Positions 1-5,339 of a DNA stretch of 7,143 bases are shown in pieces (position 1 is the first letter of the stretch; every line of letters begins with the position of its first letter). The notes below the pieces were generated by a model. That model worked only from the letters and a program-made list of their open reading frames with translations. It did no database searches and was not told the origin of the DNA. The position numbers were made by a program, and so were the translations under genes. Origin of the DNA: an uncultured Alphaproteobacteria bacterium (GTDB lineage Bacteria > Pseudomonadota > Alphaproteobacteria > Reyranellales > Reyranellaceae); contig CAIYWM010000098.1 in the NCBI GenBank assembly GCA_903929895.1, positions 1-7,143 of the forward strand, read 5' to 3'.

Positions 1-457
1 AGGCGGCCTTGCGCACCGCCTCGATCGACGGCATCGGCAGGCCGTGCAGCCTCGCGCGATCGGCATGCAGCCCCTCGGGCATGTGGTCGGCATTGATGCC
101 CGAGACGTAGAGCGCCGTCGGGCGCATGAACTGCTGCTCGGCCCACCAGGCGATGGCGTCGGCGGTGCCCGAGGTGCTCGGAGGATAGAAGGTCGGCTGG
201 GGCACGCGTCGCTCCAGCTCACGGGCGATCAGCTTCGTATCGCACCAGACATCGGCACCGTCCTGCAGCACCGGCGTGCGGCGATAGCCGCCGGTCAGCG
301 GCGTCAGCTTGGGCTTGGGCGCGATGGGCGGGATCTCGACGGCCCGCCAAGGGAGGCCCTTGAAGCCCATCATCAGGCGCGCCTTCTCGGCGAAGTTCGA
401 AAAATCGTACTGGTGGAGGATCAGGGAATTCGGGGACTCAACGATTGGCAGCGACAC
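1..457 (-). CDS. Glutathione S-transferase-like protein, N-terminal part (gene runs off left edge)
   Basis: The minus strand is open from a GTG at 455-457 to the window edge, giving 152 residues. The visible part looks like a thioredoxin-fold GST N-domain: beta strand LILHQY (residues 12-17), a helix around 20-33 (SNFAEKARLMMG), a second strand WRAVEI (37-42), the Thr-Pro pair of the conserved cis-proline loop at 61-62 (RTPVL), and a D-T pair at 73-74 where GSTs hold the glutathione gamma-glutamyl group. The helical C-domain begins near residue 98 and is mostly missing. GSTs of this kind conjugate or reduce electrophiles with glutathione in the cytoplasm, but the substrate is unknown. GTG is chosen because no ATG precedes the fold in frame and AAGGAAA lies 9 nt upstream. 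It is the last visible gene of the minus-strand cluster, 143 bp behind the acyltransferase, so it may be cotranscribed or have its own promoter. The family call is from fold pattern, not a search. Confidence 0.8.
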   Translation of the reverse strand, partial: MSLPIVESPNSLILHQYDFSNFAEKARLMMGFKGLPWRAVEIPPIAPKPKLTPLTGGYRRTPVLQDGADVWCDTKLIARELERRVPQPTFYPPSTSGTADAIAWWAEQQFMRPTALYVSGINADHMPEGLHADRARLHGLPMPSIEAVRKAA

Positions 458-600
458 GGGCGAAAGTTTCCTTGAAGAGGGGGCAATGCGTTTTGCGCCA
501 GTCTGGGTCACGTGGTTGTTGTCGAATCAGTTGGGACGCTCGTCGGTGTCCGAGGCGCACGCGCCATTGGCGCACATTATGGGCTCGGGCGAGAGGATGC
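458..600. other. Spacer between acyltransferase and GST-like gene; possible decayed acyltransferase 3' end
   Basis: These 143 bp lie directly after the acyltransferase stop, where the missing part of its SGNH domain would be expected. Reading on in the other two minus frames gives 26 and about 55 more codons before stops, and neither resembles the rest of an SGNH hydrolase. The stretch holds a 6-bp inverted repeat with a 1-nt centre at 561-573 (GCGCCA/TGGCGC), which could form a short hairpin but has no T-run after it, so I do not call a terminator. Parts (about 480-540) appear poorer in GC than the neighbouring genes. The spacer includes the GST ribosome binding site. I see no clear sigma-70 promoter. 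Confidence 0.4.
467..473 (-). promoter_or_regulatory. Ribosome binding site for the GTG start of the GST-like gene
   Basis: On the minus strand this reads AAGGAAA and ends 9 nt before the GTG at 455-457. No in-frame ATG start is available upstream of the first beta strand, so this site decides the start. Confidence 0.55.
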
Positions 601-1992
601 TTAGGGATTGCGGATCTGGCCGATGAAGTTGTGGTTGGTGCGAGTGTAGGAGACAGGCATGCCGTAGGCGTGGCCCAACGCAGCCAGCACATCGCGATAC
701 TGGTCGGCGTGCGAGTCGCTGATCACAAGGATACCGGAATCCCTCTCGACCGCGTTTACGGGGCAAAGCCGGGCCATCGGCTGGAGAATCTGGTCGGGGG
801 TCGGGCATCGGCCCGTTACGCGGTCCTGCTGCGTGCCGAACAGAAAGGCCACTCGCTCCGGATAGCGGAAGGCGGCCCCGTTGGTTGCGAGGATGATCGT
901 GCCGATCGCCAGCGTGGCGATCGAGACGGTGCAGAAGGCGCGGAAAAGGGCGCGCCGGTCGGGGATCAGCCGGCGAGAGCGGATCGGCGTCTCGACGAAG
1001 TGATAGGTCAGGCTCGCGAGCACGATGGCCAGGATCATCGCCAGCGTCGACTCGAAGGCGTTCAGCGGGCGGTCGAGGACGATCGCGCCGATCGACAGCG
1101 GCGGCCAGTGCCAGAGATAGAGAGGGTACGAGATCTTGCCGATGTAGCGGACGGCCCGCAGGCGCAGGAGTGCGAAATGACCGGTATGCAGCTCGATGAG
1201 CGCGAGCGCCCAGGCGGTGGCGGCGCAGGCTGTCAGTGTCTGCGCCGTCGGCGCAAGATTCATGTTCCCCATGGTGATGAGCGGGGCGATACAGACGAGG
1301 CCGACCGCGATGAGTGACAGGAAGGGGCGCGATCGCTCGGGCCCCTCGCGATACTTGCGTACGACGCAGAAGGCCAGGATGCCGAGGCCCAGCTGCCAGA
1401 GCCGTGCCGGCAACAGGTAAAAGGCCGCCCGCGGCGAGAGGCCCGCAGTGTTGAAGGCAAAGTAGAAGAGCAGCGAAAGGCAGGGCATGCCGATCAGCAG
1501 ACTCCAGAACAGCCGGCGCCGCCCGCCCGCCACCAGGAACAGAGCGCCGAAGGCGAGGTAGAACTGCTCCTCGACCGCCAGGCTCCAGGTGTGGAGCAGC
1601 GGCTTCTCCAGCGGCAGGGCGAAATAGTCGCCCTCGTTCCAGTAGTAGAAGTTCTGGACATAGAAAGGCTGGGCGATGAGCGACCACGCGAGGTTCATCA
1701 GATCGCGCGGCATCAGGAGCATGAAGGCCACGGCGGTCGTGACCCCCAGGGTCAGGAACAGTGCCGGCGCCAGACGGCGGAAGCGGGCGGAGTAGAAATC
1801 GGCCAGGCTCGCGCGGCGCTCGAGGAGCGGGAAGAGGTAGGCGCGCGAGATCACGTATCCCGAGATGACGAAGAAGATGTCCACGCCCAGGAAGCCGTTG
1901 GGCACCAGCGTCGGGTAGGCGTGGAAGAGAACGACCAGCGTCACCGCGATGGCGCGGAGCGTGTCGATCTCGGGAAGATACCGGCGGATCAA
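601..1992 (-). CDS. OafA-type acyltransferase (Acyl_transf_3) with truncated C-terminal SGNH domain
   Basis: This 463-residue inner-membrane protein would transfer an acyl group, typically acetyl, to a sugar of a surface polysaccharide or glycolipid. It opens with the family hallmark YLPEIDTLRAIAV, and the presumed catalytic His is H24 in LFHA. Further hallmarks are GVDIFFVISGYVIS (36-49), the Arg-rich FYSARFRRLAPAL (66-78), HTWSLAVEEQFY (134-145), IGKISYPLYLWHWP (284-297) and FVETPIRSR (332-340). About ten hydrophobic segments lie between residues 11 and 370. A linker with two Cys (396, 410) leads to an SGNH block I, ISDSHAD (424-430), with S427 as would-be nucleophile, but the protein ends 33 residues later. 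Family members with this domain usually run to about 640 residues, so roughly 180 are missing, including the distal Asp-His motif. The start is TTG: an in-frame stop lies just upstream and AGGAA sits 9 nt before it. It follows the PhyH gene by 43 bp. The acyltransferase domain is complete; the SGNH part cannot be catalytic. Confidence 0.92.
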   Translation of the reverse strand: MIRRYLPEIDTLRAIAVTLVVLFHAYPTLVPNGFLGVDIFFVISGYVISRAYLFPLLERRASLADFYSARFRRLAPALFLTLGVTTAVAFMLLMPRDLMNLAWSLIAQPFYVQNFYYWNEGDYFALPLEKPLLHTWSLAVEEQFYLAFGALFLVAGGRRRLFWSLLIGMPCLSLLFYFAFNTAGLSPRAAFYLLPARLWQLGLGILAFCVVRKYREGPERSRPFLSLIAVGLVCIAPLITMGNMNLAPTAQTLTACAATAWALALIELHTGHFALLRLRAVRYIGKISYPLYLWHWPPLSIGAIVLDRPLNAFESTLAMILAIVLASLTYHFVETPIRSRRLIPDRRALFRAFCTVSIATLAIGTIILATNGAAFRYPERVAFLFGTQQDRVTGRCPTPDQILQPMARLCPVNAVERDSGILVISDSHADQYRDVLAALGHAYGMPVSYTRTNHNFIGQIRNP

Positions 1993-2001
1993 TGAATGGC
2001 G

Positions 2002-2006
2002 TTCCT
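2002..2006 (-). promoter_or_regulatory. Ribosome binding site for the TTG start of the acyltransferase
   Basis: The minus strand reads AGGAA ending 9 nt before the TTG at 1990-1992. The frame is closed by a TGA shortly upstream and contains no ATG or GTG in between, so TTG is the only reasonable start and it places the conserved PEID motif eight residues in, as in the family. Confidence 0.55.
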
Positions 2007-2035
2007 GCTCGCCGGATCTAGCTGCGAACCGGGCA

Positions 2036-2833
2036 TCACGCCGCCTTCAGTACACCGTCATCCGCTTCTAGGGGAAGGGGATGCCAGTTGCGGGACACAA
2101 CCCAGTCGGGTCGCGGATCGTTGCCGAGCTTCGGCCTGTTCGCGACCGTGTTGCAGGAAACGTAGATGTGCCAGCGGTCGTCGGCCGAGAGATTGTGCCC
2201 CGACGCATGCAGCACGTTGCAATGGAACAACACGCAGGTTCCGGCACGGCCGGTGACGGCAACGGGCTCCGGCGAGCTCTTCAGGATCTCGATCATCCGT
2301 TGCTTCGGCATCGCCCAGAATTTGTAGGAGGTCGATTCGTCGTAGACCGGCTCGATGCGGCCGAGCTTGTGGCTGCCGGGGATCAGGTAGAGGGCGCCGC
2401 CCATCTCGGTCGTGTCGGTCATCATCAGGTTGAAGGTCGCCATGTCGGGCCGCCGGCAGCCGTCGCGCATCCACGAGCCGTAATCCTGGTGCCATTGCCA
2501 GACCGTGCCCTCGATGGCGGGCTTGGTGTTGATCTTGGTGTGATAGACGTAGACACCGTCGTCCTTCAGCACCTGCTGCACCGGCCGCAGCAGTCGCGGC
2601 GTGCGAACCAGCGCGTGGAAGGGCCTCGAACGGGTCGCACCGTCATCCTCGTGGACGCGGAAGATGGTTCGGACGCCGCCGGTATGCTCGCGGACGACCT
2701 CCTCGCTGTCGATTCCGGAGAGGCGGGCGACCTCGCGGCGCAGCACCGCCACTTCGCTGCGGTCGAACAGGTCTGGGAACACGAGGAAACCGTCGCGATC
2801 GAATTGCTCGATCTGTTGGTCCGTCAACTCCAT
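2036..2833 (-). CDS. PhyH-family 2-oxoglutarate/Fe(II) dioxygenase, ectoine-hydroxylase-like
   Basis: This 265-residue cytoplasmic enzyme is expected to hydroxylate an unidentified small molecule, consuming O2 and 2-oxoglutarate and releasing succinate and CO2. The N-terminus (QIEQFDRDGFLVFPDLF, 7-23) is the usual PhyH opening. The iron triad is complete: H115 and D117 in WQWHQDYGSW, and H209 in LFHCNVLHASGHN. R220 lies 11 residues after H209, the same spacing as the 2-oxoglutarate-binding Arg in phytanoyl-CoA hydroxylase and ectoine hydroxylase. The core GGALYLIPGSHK (145-156), the HxSxxN stretch and the tail YVSCNTVANRP...RPDWVVSRNW (224-250) resemble EctD. However, the EctD signature after the HxD motif is only partly kept and no ectABC genes are visible, so EctD itself is not called. 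The ATG at 2833 has an excellent AAGGGAGG 7 nt upstream. It is second in the operon, 82 bp after another 2-oxoglutarate oxygenase and 43 bp before the acyltransferase. Family call firm, substrate unknown. Confidence 0.93.
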   Translation of the reverse strand: MELTDQQIEQFDRDGFLVFPDLFDRSEVAVLRREVARLSGIDSEEVVREHTGGVRTIFRVHEDDGATRSRPFHALVRTPRLLRPVQQVLKDDGVYVYHTKINTKPAIEGTVWQWHQDYGSWMRDGCRRPDMATFNLMMTDTTEMGGALYLIPGSHKLGRIEPVYDESTSYKFWAMPKQRMIEILKSSPEPVAVTGRAGTCVLFHCNVLHASGHNLSADDRWHIYVSCNTVANRPKLGNDPRPDWVVSRNWHPLPLEADDGVLKAA

Positions 2834-2856
2834 GACGCGGCCTCCCTTGTTGCTCT

Positions 2857-2871
2857 TCGGCGTTTTGCCGA
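2857..2871. promoter_or_regulatory. Small inverted repeat in the spacer before the PhyH gene
   Basis: Arms TCGGC (2857-2861) and GCCGA (2867-2871) flank a 5-nt loop, in the 82-bp spacer between the two oxygenase genes and just upstream of the PhyH Shine-Dalgarno at 2841-2848. In the minus-strand transcript the loop is AAAAC. There is no U-tract, so it is unlikely to be a terminator; it could affect RNA processing or translation, or be chance. Confidence 0.25.
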
Positions 2872-2915
2872 CGCTAACGCAAGGGTCCGACGGGGAGTAG
2901 GGGATTCTGGCCGTC

Positions 2916-3920
2916 TCAGGCGGCGGTGACGATGGGTGCCGCTGTGCGGGCGAAGCGGGCGTTGCGATAGGCGGCGACGGTCACCGCGGGATACTTCGCC
3001 GGACGGTTCGCCGTGGCGCAGCCCGGCAGGCATTCGATCAGCGCATCGTAGGCCGGCGCCACGAAGTAGGCGATGGACAGGCGCCGGGCGCCGCCGCCCG
3101 AGCGGGGATTGGCCACGCGATGCAGGGTCGACCGGAAGCGGTCGTTCGACCAGCGCATCAGGAGATCGCCGATGTTGACCACGAATCCCTCCTCGACCGG
3201 CGGCGCCTCGTGCCACTTGCCGTCGAGGTCGCGCACTTCGAGCCCGCCATCGGCGGCCTCGTTCTTGAGGATCGTCATCATGCCGAGGTCGGTGTGCTCG
3301 CCGGCGCGCAGCTGTCCCGGCCGGGGAAGCTGGTGCTGGGCGGGATAATTGAGCGCCCGCAACATGCTGCAATGGCGCGCGAGGGCACGCGCGAACCAGT
3401 CCTCCGGCAGGTCGAGCGACAGCGCGAAGATCCGGCTGATCGTGTCCTGCAGGCCTTCCATCGCCGTCCAGTAGGCCCGCCAGGCAGGCTCGAAGCCGGC
3501 GAGGTCAGAGGGCCAGAGGTTGGCGGCGTAGTTCGGGTATGCACCGGGCGCGCTGTGATACCAGGGATCGTCGGCGGGCACGTCGAGCGGTCCGATCGCG
3601 AACACCTCCTTGTAGTCGGGCGGGGTCTCGTTGCCCGCCAGCCGTGCCAGGGTCTCCGTCCCTTCGGCGTGATAGGCACGGTTCTGCTCGGGCCGGGGGC
3701 GGGCCACTTCCATCTTCCGGGGCGTCGGCAGGTCGAAGAAATCCCGCGAAACCGAGCGCATCGCCTCGATCGTCCCGTCGGGAACCCGGTGTCCGACGAT
3801 GGCGAAGAAGCCGATCGACTCGCAGGCGGTACGGACCTGATCGGCGACGGCACGACGGCCGGACGGGCCGCCGTCGAACCAGGGTCCAAGATCGATGATG
3901 GGAAAGGCGGAGCTCGTCAT
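2916..3920 (-). CDS. Isopenicillin N synthase-like 2-oxoglutarate/Fe(II) oxygenase
   Basis: A 334-residue cytoplasmic non-haem iron oxygenase of the isopenicillin N synthase/flavonol synthase/gibberellin oxidase family. The N-domain opens with FPIIDLGPWFDG (6-17) and contains the family pattern CESIGFFAIVGHRVP (33-47). The jelly-roll core carries the iron ligands H209 and D211 (GEHTDLGMMTIL) and H267 (STLHRVANP), and the R280-x-S282 pair (RRLSIAYF) that binds the 2-oxoglutarate carboxylate. NYP at 191-193 and VVNIGDLLMRWSNDRFRST (247-265) also match. Length is typical for the family. A longer reading from 4025 exists, but its first 35 residues are Arg/Pro-rich, unlike the family and lie in the divergent promoter region. 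The ATG at 3920 places the IDLG motif correctly and has GAGG 6 nt upstream. It is the first gene of the minus-strand operon. The substrate is unknown; bacterial members oxidise small organic acids or act in secondary metabolism. Confidence 0.92.
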   Translation of the reverse strand: MTSSAFPIIDLGPWFDGGPSGRRAVADQVRTACESIGFFAIVGHRVPDGTIEAMRSVSRDFFDLPTPRKMEVARPRPEQNRAYHAEGTETLARLAGNETPPDYKEVFAIGPLDVPADDPWYHSAPGAYPNYAANLWPSDLAGFEPAWRAYWTAMEGLQDTISRIFALSLDLPEDWFARALARHCSMLRALNYPAQHQLPRPGQLRAGEHTDLGMMTILKNEAADGGLEVRDLDGKWHEAPPVEEGFVVNIGDLLMRWSNDRFRSTLHRVANPRSGGGARRLSIAYFVAPAYDALIECLPGCATANRPAKYPAVTVAAYRNARFARTAAPIVTAA

Positions 3921-4082
3921 CCTGGGCCTCGTCCGGTTTTCCGGAAGAGGGCAGCAAGCGGCATGCCAGCGGGGCCGTCGGTCACGGGACGCGGGGCGGA
4001 ACGCGGCTCTGGCCGGACTCGTCAAAGCGGGTCAAACTGTTGCAAACGAATGGCAGCTGCCGACGGATCGAGGAGTGAGACG
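3921..4082. promoter_or_regulatory. Divergent promoter region with phased repeats and small inverted repeats
   Basis: This 162-bp gap separates the minus-strand oxygenase operon from the plus-strand dehydrogenase and must hold the start signals for both. Visible structure: an inverted repeat TCCGG-TTTT-CCGGA at 3932-3945 that touches the ribosome binding region of the minus-strand gene; GTCAAA at 4021 and 4031 and TGCAAA at 4041, three similar hexamers exactly 10 bp apart; and a perfect 10-bp palindrome GGCAGCTGCC at 4052-4061. The phased repeats are AT-richer than their surroundings and end about 37 bp before the dehydrogenase start, so they may overlap its promoter. I cannot name clear -35/-10 boxes on either strand. 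Confidence 0.5.
4070..4075 (+). promoter_or_regulatory. Ribosome binding site that fixes the dehydrogenase start
   Basis: GAGGAG ends 7 nt before the ATG at 4083. An in-frame ATG at 4050 has no such site and would add 11 non-conserved residues, so 4083 is preferred. Confidence 0.75.
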
Positions 4083-5252
4083 ATGGACGGCGTGGTGAAC
4101 ATCGATGATCTGCGCAAGCTCGCCAAGAAGCGGCTGCCCAAGATCGCCTACGACTTCATCGAGGGCGGCACCGACGACGAGGTCGGCCTCGTCACCAACG
4201 AGCAGGCGTTCCGCAAGGCGCGCATCGTGCCGCGCTACCTGGTCGATGTCTCGGTGCGCGACCAGTCGACCACCCTGTTCGGCCGCACCTATTCCAGCCC
4301 GATCGGCATCGCGCCCACGGGCCTCGCGGGCCTGTTCCGCCACGGCGCCGACCTGATGCTGGCCGAGGCGGCGCGCGACGCCAACGTGCCGTTCATCATG
4401 TCGGGTTCGAGCACCGGCTCGATCGAGGATCTCGGCAGGCTGGCGCCTGACCATGGCTGGTACCAGCTCTATTCCGCCAAGGACCAGGCCGTCTCGGAAG
4501 ACATGATCAAGCGCTCGGCCGATGCCGGCCTGCGGACCCTGGTCTTCACGGTCGACGTGCCCGAGGGCTCCAACCGCGAGCGCAACACGCGCAACGGCTG
4601 GTCGCGCCCGCTCAAGCTCACCTGGAAGACCAAGTTCGAGGCGCTGATGCACCCGGCCTGGATGATGCAGTGGTTCCGCCACGGCACGCCTTTCTTCGAC
4701 AACTGGGCCAAGTATGCCGGTCCCGATGCGACGGCCGACAAGGTGGCCGACATGGTCGCCTACCAGAACCGCGCGCCGATGACGTGGAAGCATGTCGAGC
4801 GCTTCCGCGAATTGTGGAAGGGTAACTTCGTGCTGAAGGGAATCATGCATCCCGACGACGCGATCCGCGCCCAGTCGATGGGCGTCGACGGCGTCATGGT
4901 CTCCAACCACGGCGCCCGCCAGCTCGACCTGGCGCCGTCTCCACTCGAGGTGCTGCCGGCGATCCGCGATGCGGTGGGCGACAAGATGACGGTGATGTTC
5001 GACGGTGGCGTCCGGCGCGGCCTCGACGCCATCATCGCGCTCTGCATGGGGGCGAAATTCGTGTTCGTCGGCCGGCCGACGCTCTACGGTGTCACGGCCG
5101 GGGGCGTGGCGGGCGCGGCCAAGGCGCTGGAGATCTTCCGGCGCGAGGTCGACATCAGCATGGCCCAGATCGGCGCTACCAGGATCGCCGATCTCGGCCC
5201 GCAGTTCATGATGTGGCAGGACGAGGAGGATCTGCGCCGCAACCGGCGCTGA
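4083..5252 (+). CDS. FMN-dependent 2-hydroxy-acid dehydrogenase/oxidase (lactate/mandelate/glycolate family)
   Basis: This 389-residue flavoenzyme would oxidise an (S)-2-hydroxy acid to the 2-oxo acid, passing electrons to the respiratory quinone pool or to O2. All hallmarks of the FMN-dependent alpha-hydroxy-acid family are present: Y23 in AYDFIEGG, the FMN loop PIGIAPTGLAGL (73-84), SGSSTGSIEDL (107-117), Y130 in WYQLY, TVDVP (156-160) followed by R165 in NRERN, K252 in VLKGI, the catalytic base H276 and substrate Arg R279 in SNHGARQLD (274-282), and the flavin phosphate sites DGGVRRG (307-313) and VGRPTLYG (329-336). The segment HPAWMMQWFRHGTPFFDN (190-207) resembles the loop of LldD and mandelate dehydrogenase, which favours a dehydrogenase over a soluble oxidase. 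Length fits the family. The open frame continues far upstream, but that is antisense to the oxygenase gene; the GAGGAG site and the N-terminus fix the start. It is transcribed divergently from the oxygenase operon. The exact substrate cannot be told. Confidence 0.95.
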   Translation: MDGVVNIDDLRKLAKKRLPKIAYDFIEGGTDDEVGLVTNEQAFRKARIVPRYLVDVSVRDQSTTLFGRTYSSPIGIAPTGLAGLFRHGADLMLAEAARDANVPFIMSGSSTGSIEDLGRLAPDHGWYQLYSAKDQAVSEDMIKRSADAGLRTLVFTVDVPEGSNRERNTRNGWSRPLKLTWKTKFEALMHPAWMMQWFRHGTPFFDNWAKYAGPDATADKVADMVAYQNRAPMTWKHVERFRELWKGNFVLKGIMHPDDAIRAQSMGVDGVMVSNHGARQLDLAPSPLEVLPAIRDAVGDKMTVMFDGGVRRGLDAIIALCMGAKFVFVGRPTLYGVTAGGVAGAAKALEIFRREVDISMAQIGATRIADLGPQFMMWQDEEDLRRNRR

Positions 5253-5274
5253 TTGTCCTATACTCAGGGACAGG

Positions 5275-5326
5275 TTGCGCCTCGGCGCAAGGTCGCGCTT
5301 TCTCGCCAGACCGGGTTTCGTTCTGG
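5275..5326. promoter_or_regulatory. Leader of the ZIP transporter gene with two inverted repeats
   Basis: In the 87-bp gap after the dehydrogenase stop, TTGCGC (5275-5280) and GCGCAA (5285-5290) form a perfect 6-bp stem with a CTCG loop. A second, weaker pair, CCAGA (5306-5310) and TCTGG (5322-5326), ends just before the ZIP Shine-Dalgarno. TATACT at 5259-5264 resembles a -10 box but I see no convincing -35 box 16-18 bp upstream. None of the stems has a U-tract. The repeats could be an operator or leader hairpins, and the transporter may have its own promoter or be read through from the dehydrogenase. Confidence 0.3.
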
Positions 5327-5327
5327 T

Positions 5328-5334
5328 GAGGGAG
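5328..5334 (+). promoter_or_regulatory. Ribosome binding site for the ZIP transporter
   Basis: GAGGGAG ends 5 nt before the ATG at 5340. It selects this start over longer in-frame readings that add about 30 basic, polar residues lacking any resemblance to the transporter's first membrane segment. Confidence 0.7.
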
Positions 5335-5339
5335 TGCAG

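Noticed and set aside
561..573. GCGCCA/TGGCGC inverted repeat as a terminator of the acyltransferase transcript
   Set aside because: The stem is short, the loop is 1-3 nt, and no T-run follows on the minus strand.
44..1317. Plus-strand open frames at 44-475 and 445-1317
   Set aside because: They are antisense shadows of the GST-like and acyltransferase genes, with low-complexity Arg/Asp/Gly-rich translations and no plausible ribosome binding site.
527..1687. 386-codon open frame on the minus strand overlapping the acyltransferase in another frame
   Set aside because: It is Arg/Pro/Ala-rich with no recognisable domain, while the overlapping frame is a clear membrane acyltransferase. Its last 26 codons beyond the acyltransferase stop do not look like SGNH sequence either.
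2036..2833. Naming the PhyH gene ectD
   Set aside because: The EctD signature next to the HxD motif is only partly kept and no ectoine synthesis genes are visible, so the symbol would overstate the evidence.
3120..4082. Long upstream extension of the dehydrogenase reading frame, which would give a 710-residue fusion
   Set aside because: The extension is antisense to the well-supported oxygenase gene, is Arg/Gly-rich without domain character, and the real start at 4083 has a strong ribosome binding site and a family-typical N-terminus.
4032..4910. 292-codon open frame on the minus strand inside the dehydrogenase
   Set aside because: Its composition is that of a high-GC antisense shadow (Arg/His/Val/Gly-rich, no motif); the plus strand carries a complete enzyme with all catalytic residues.
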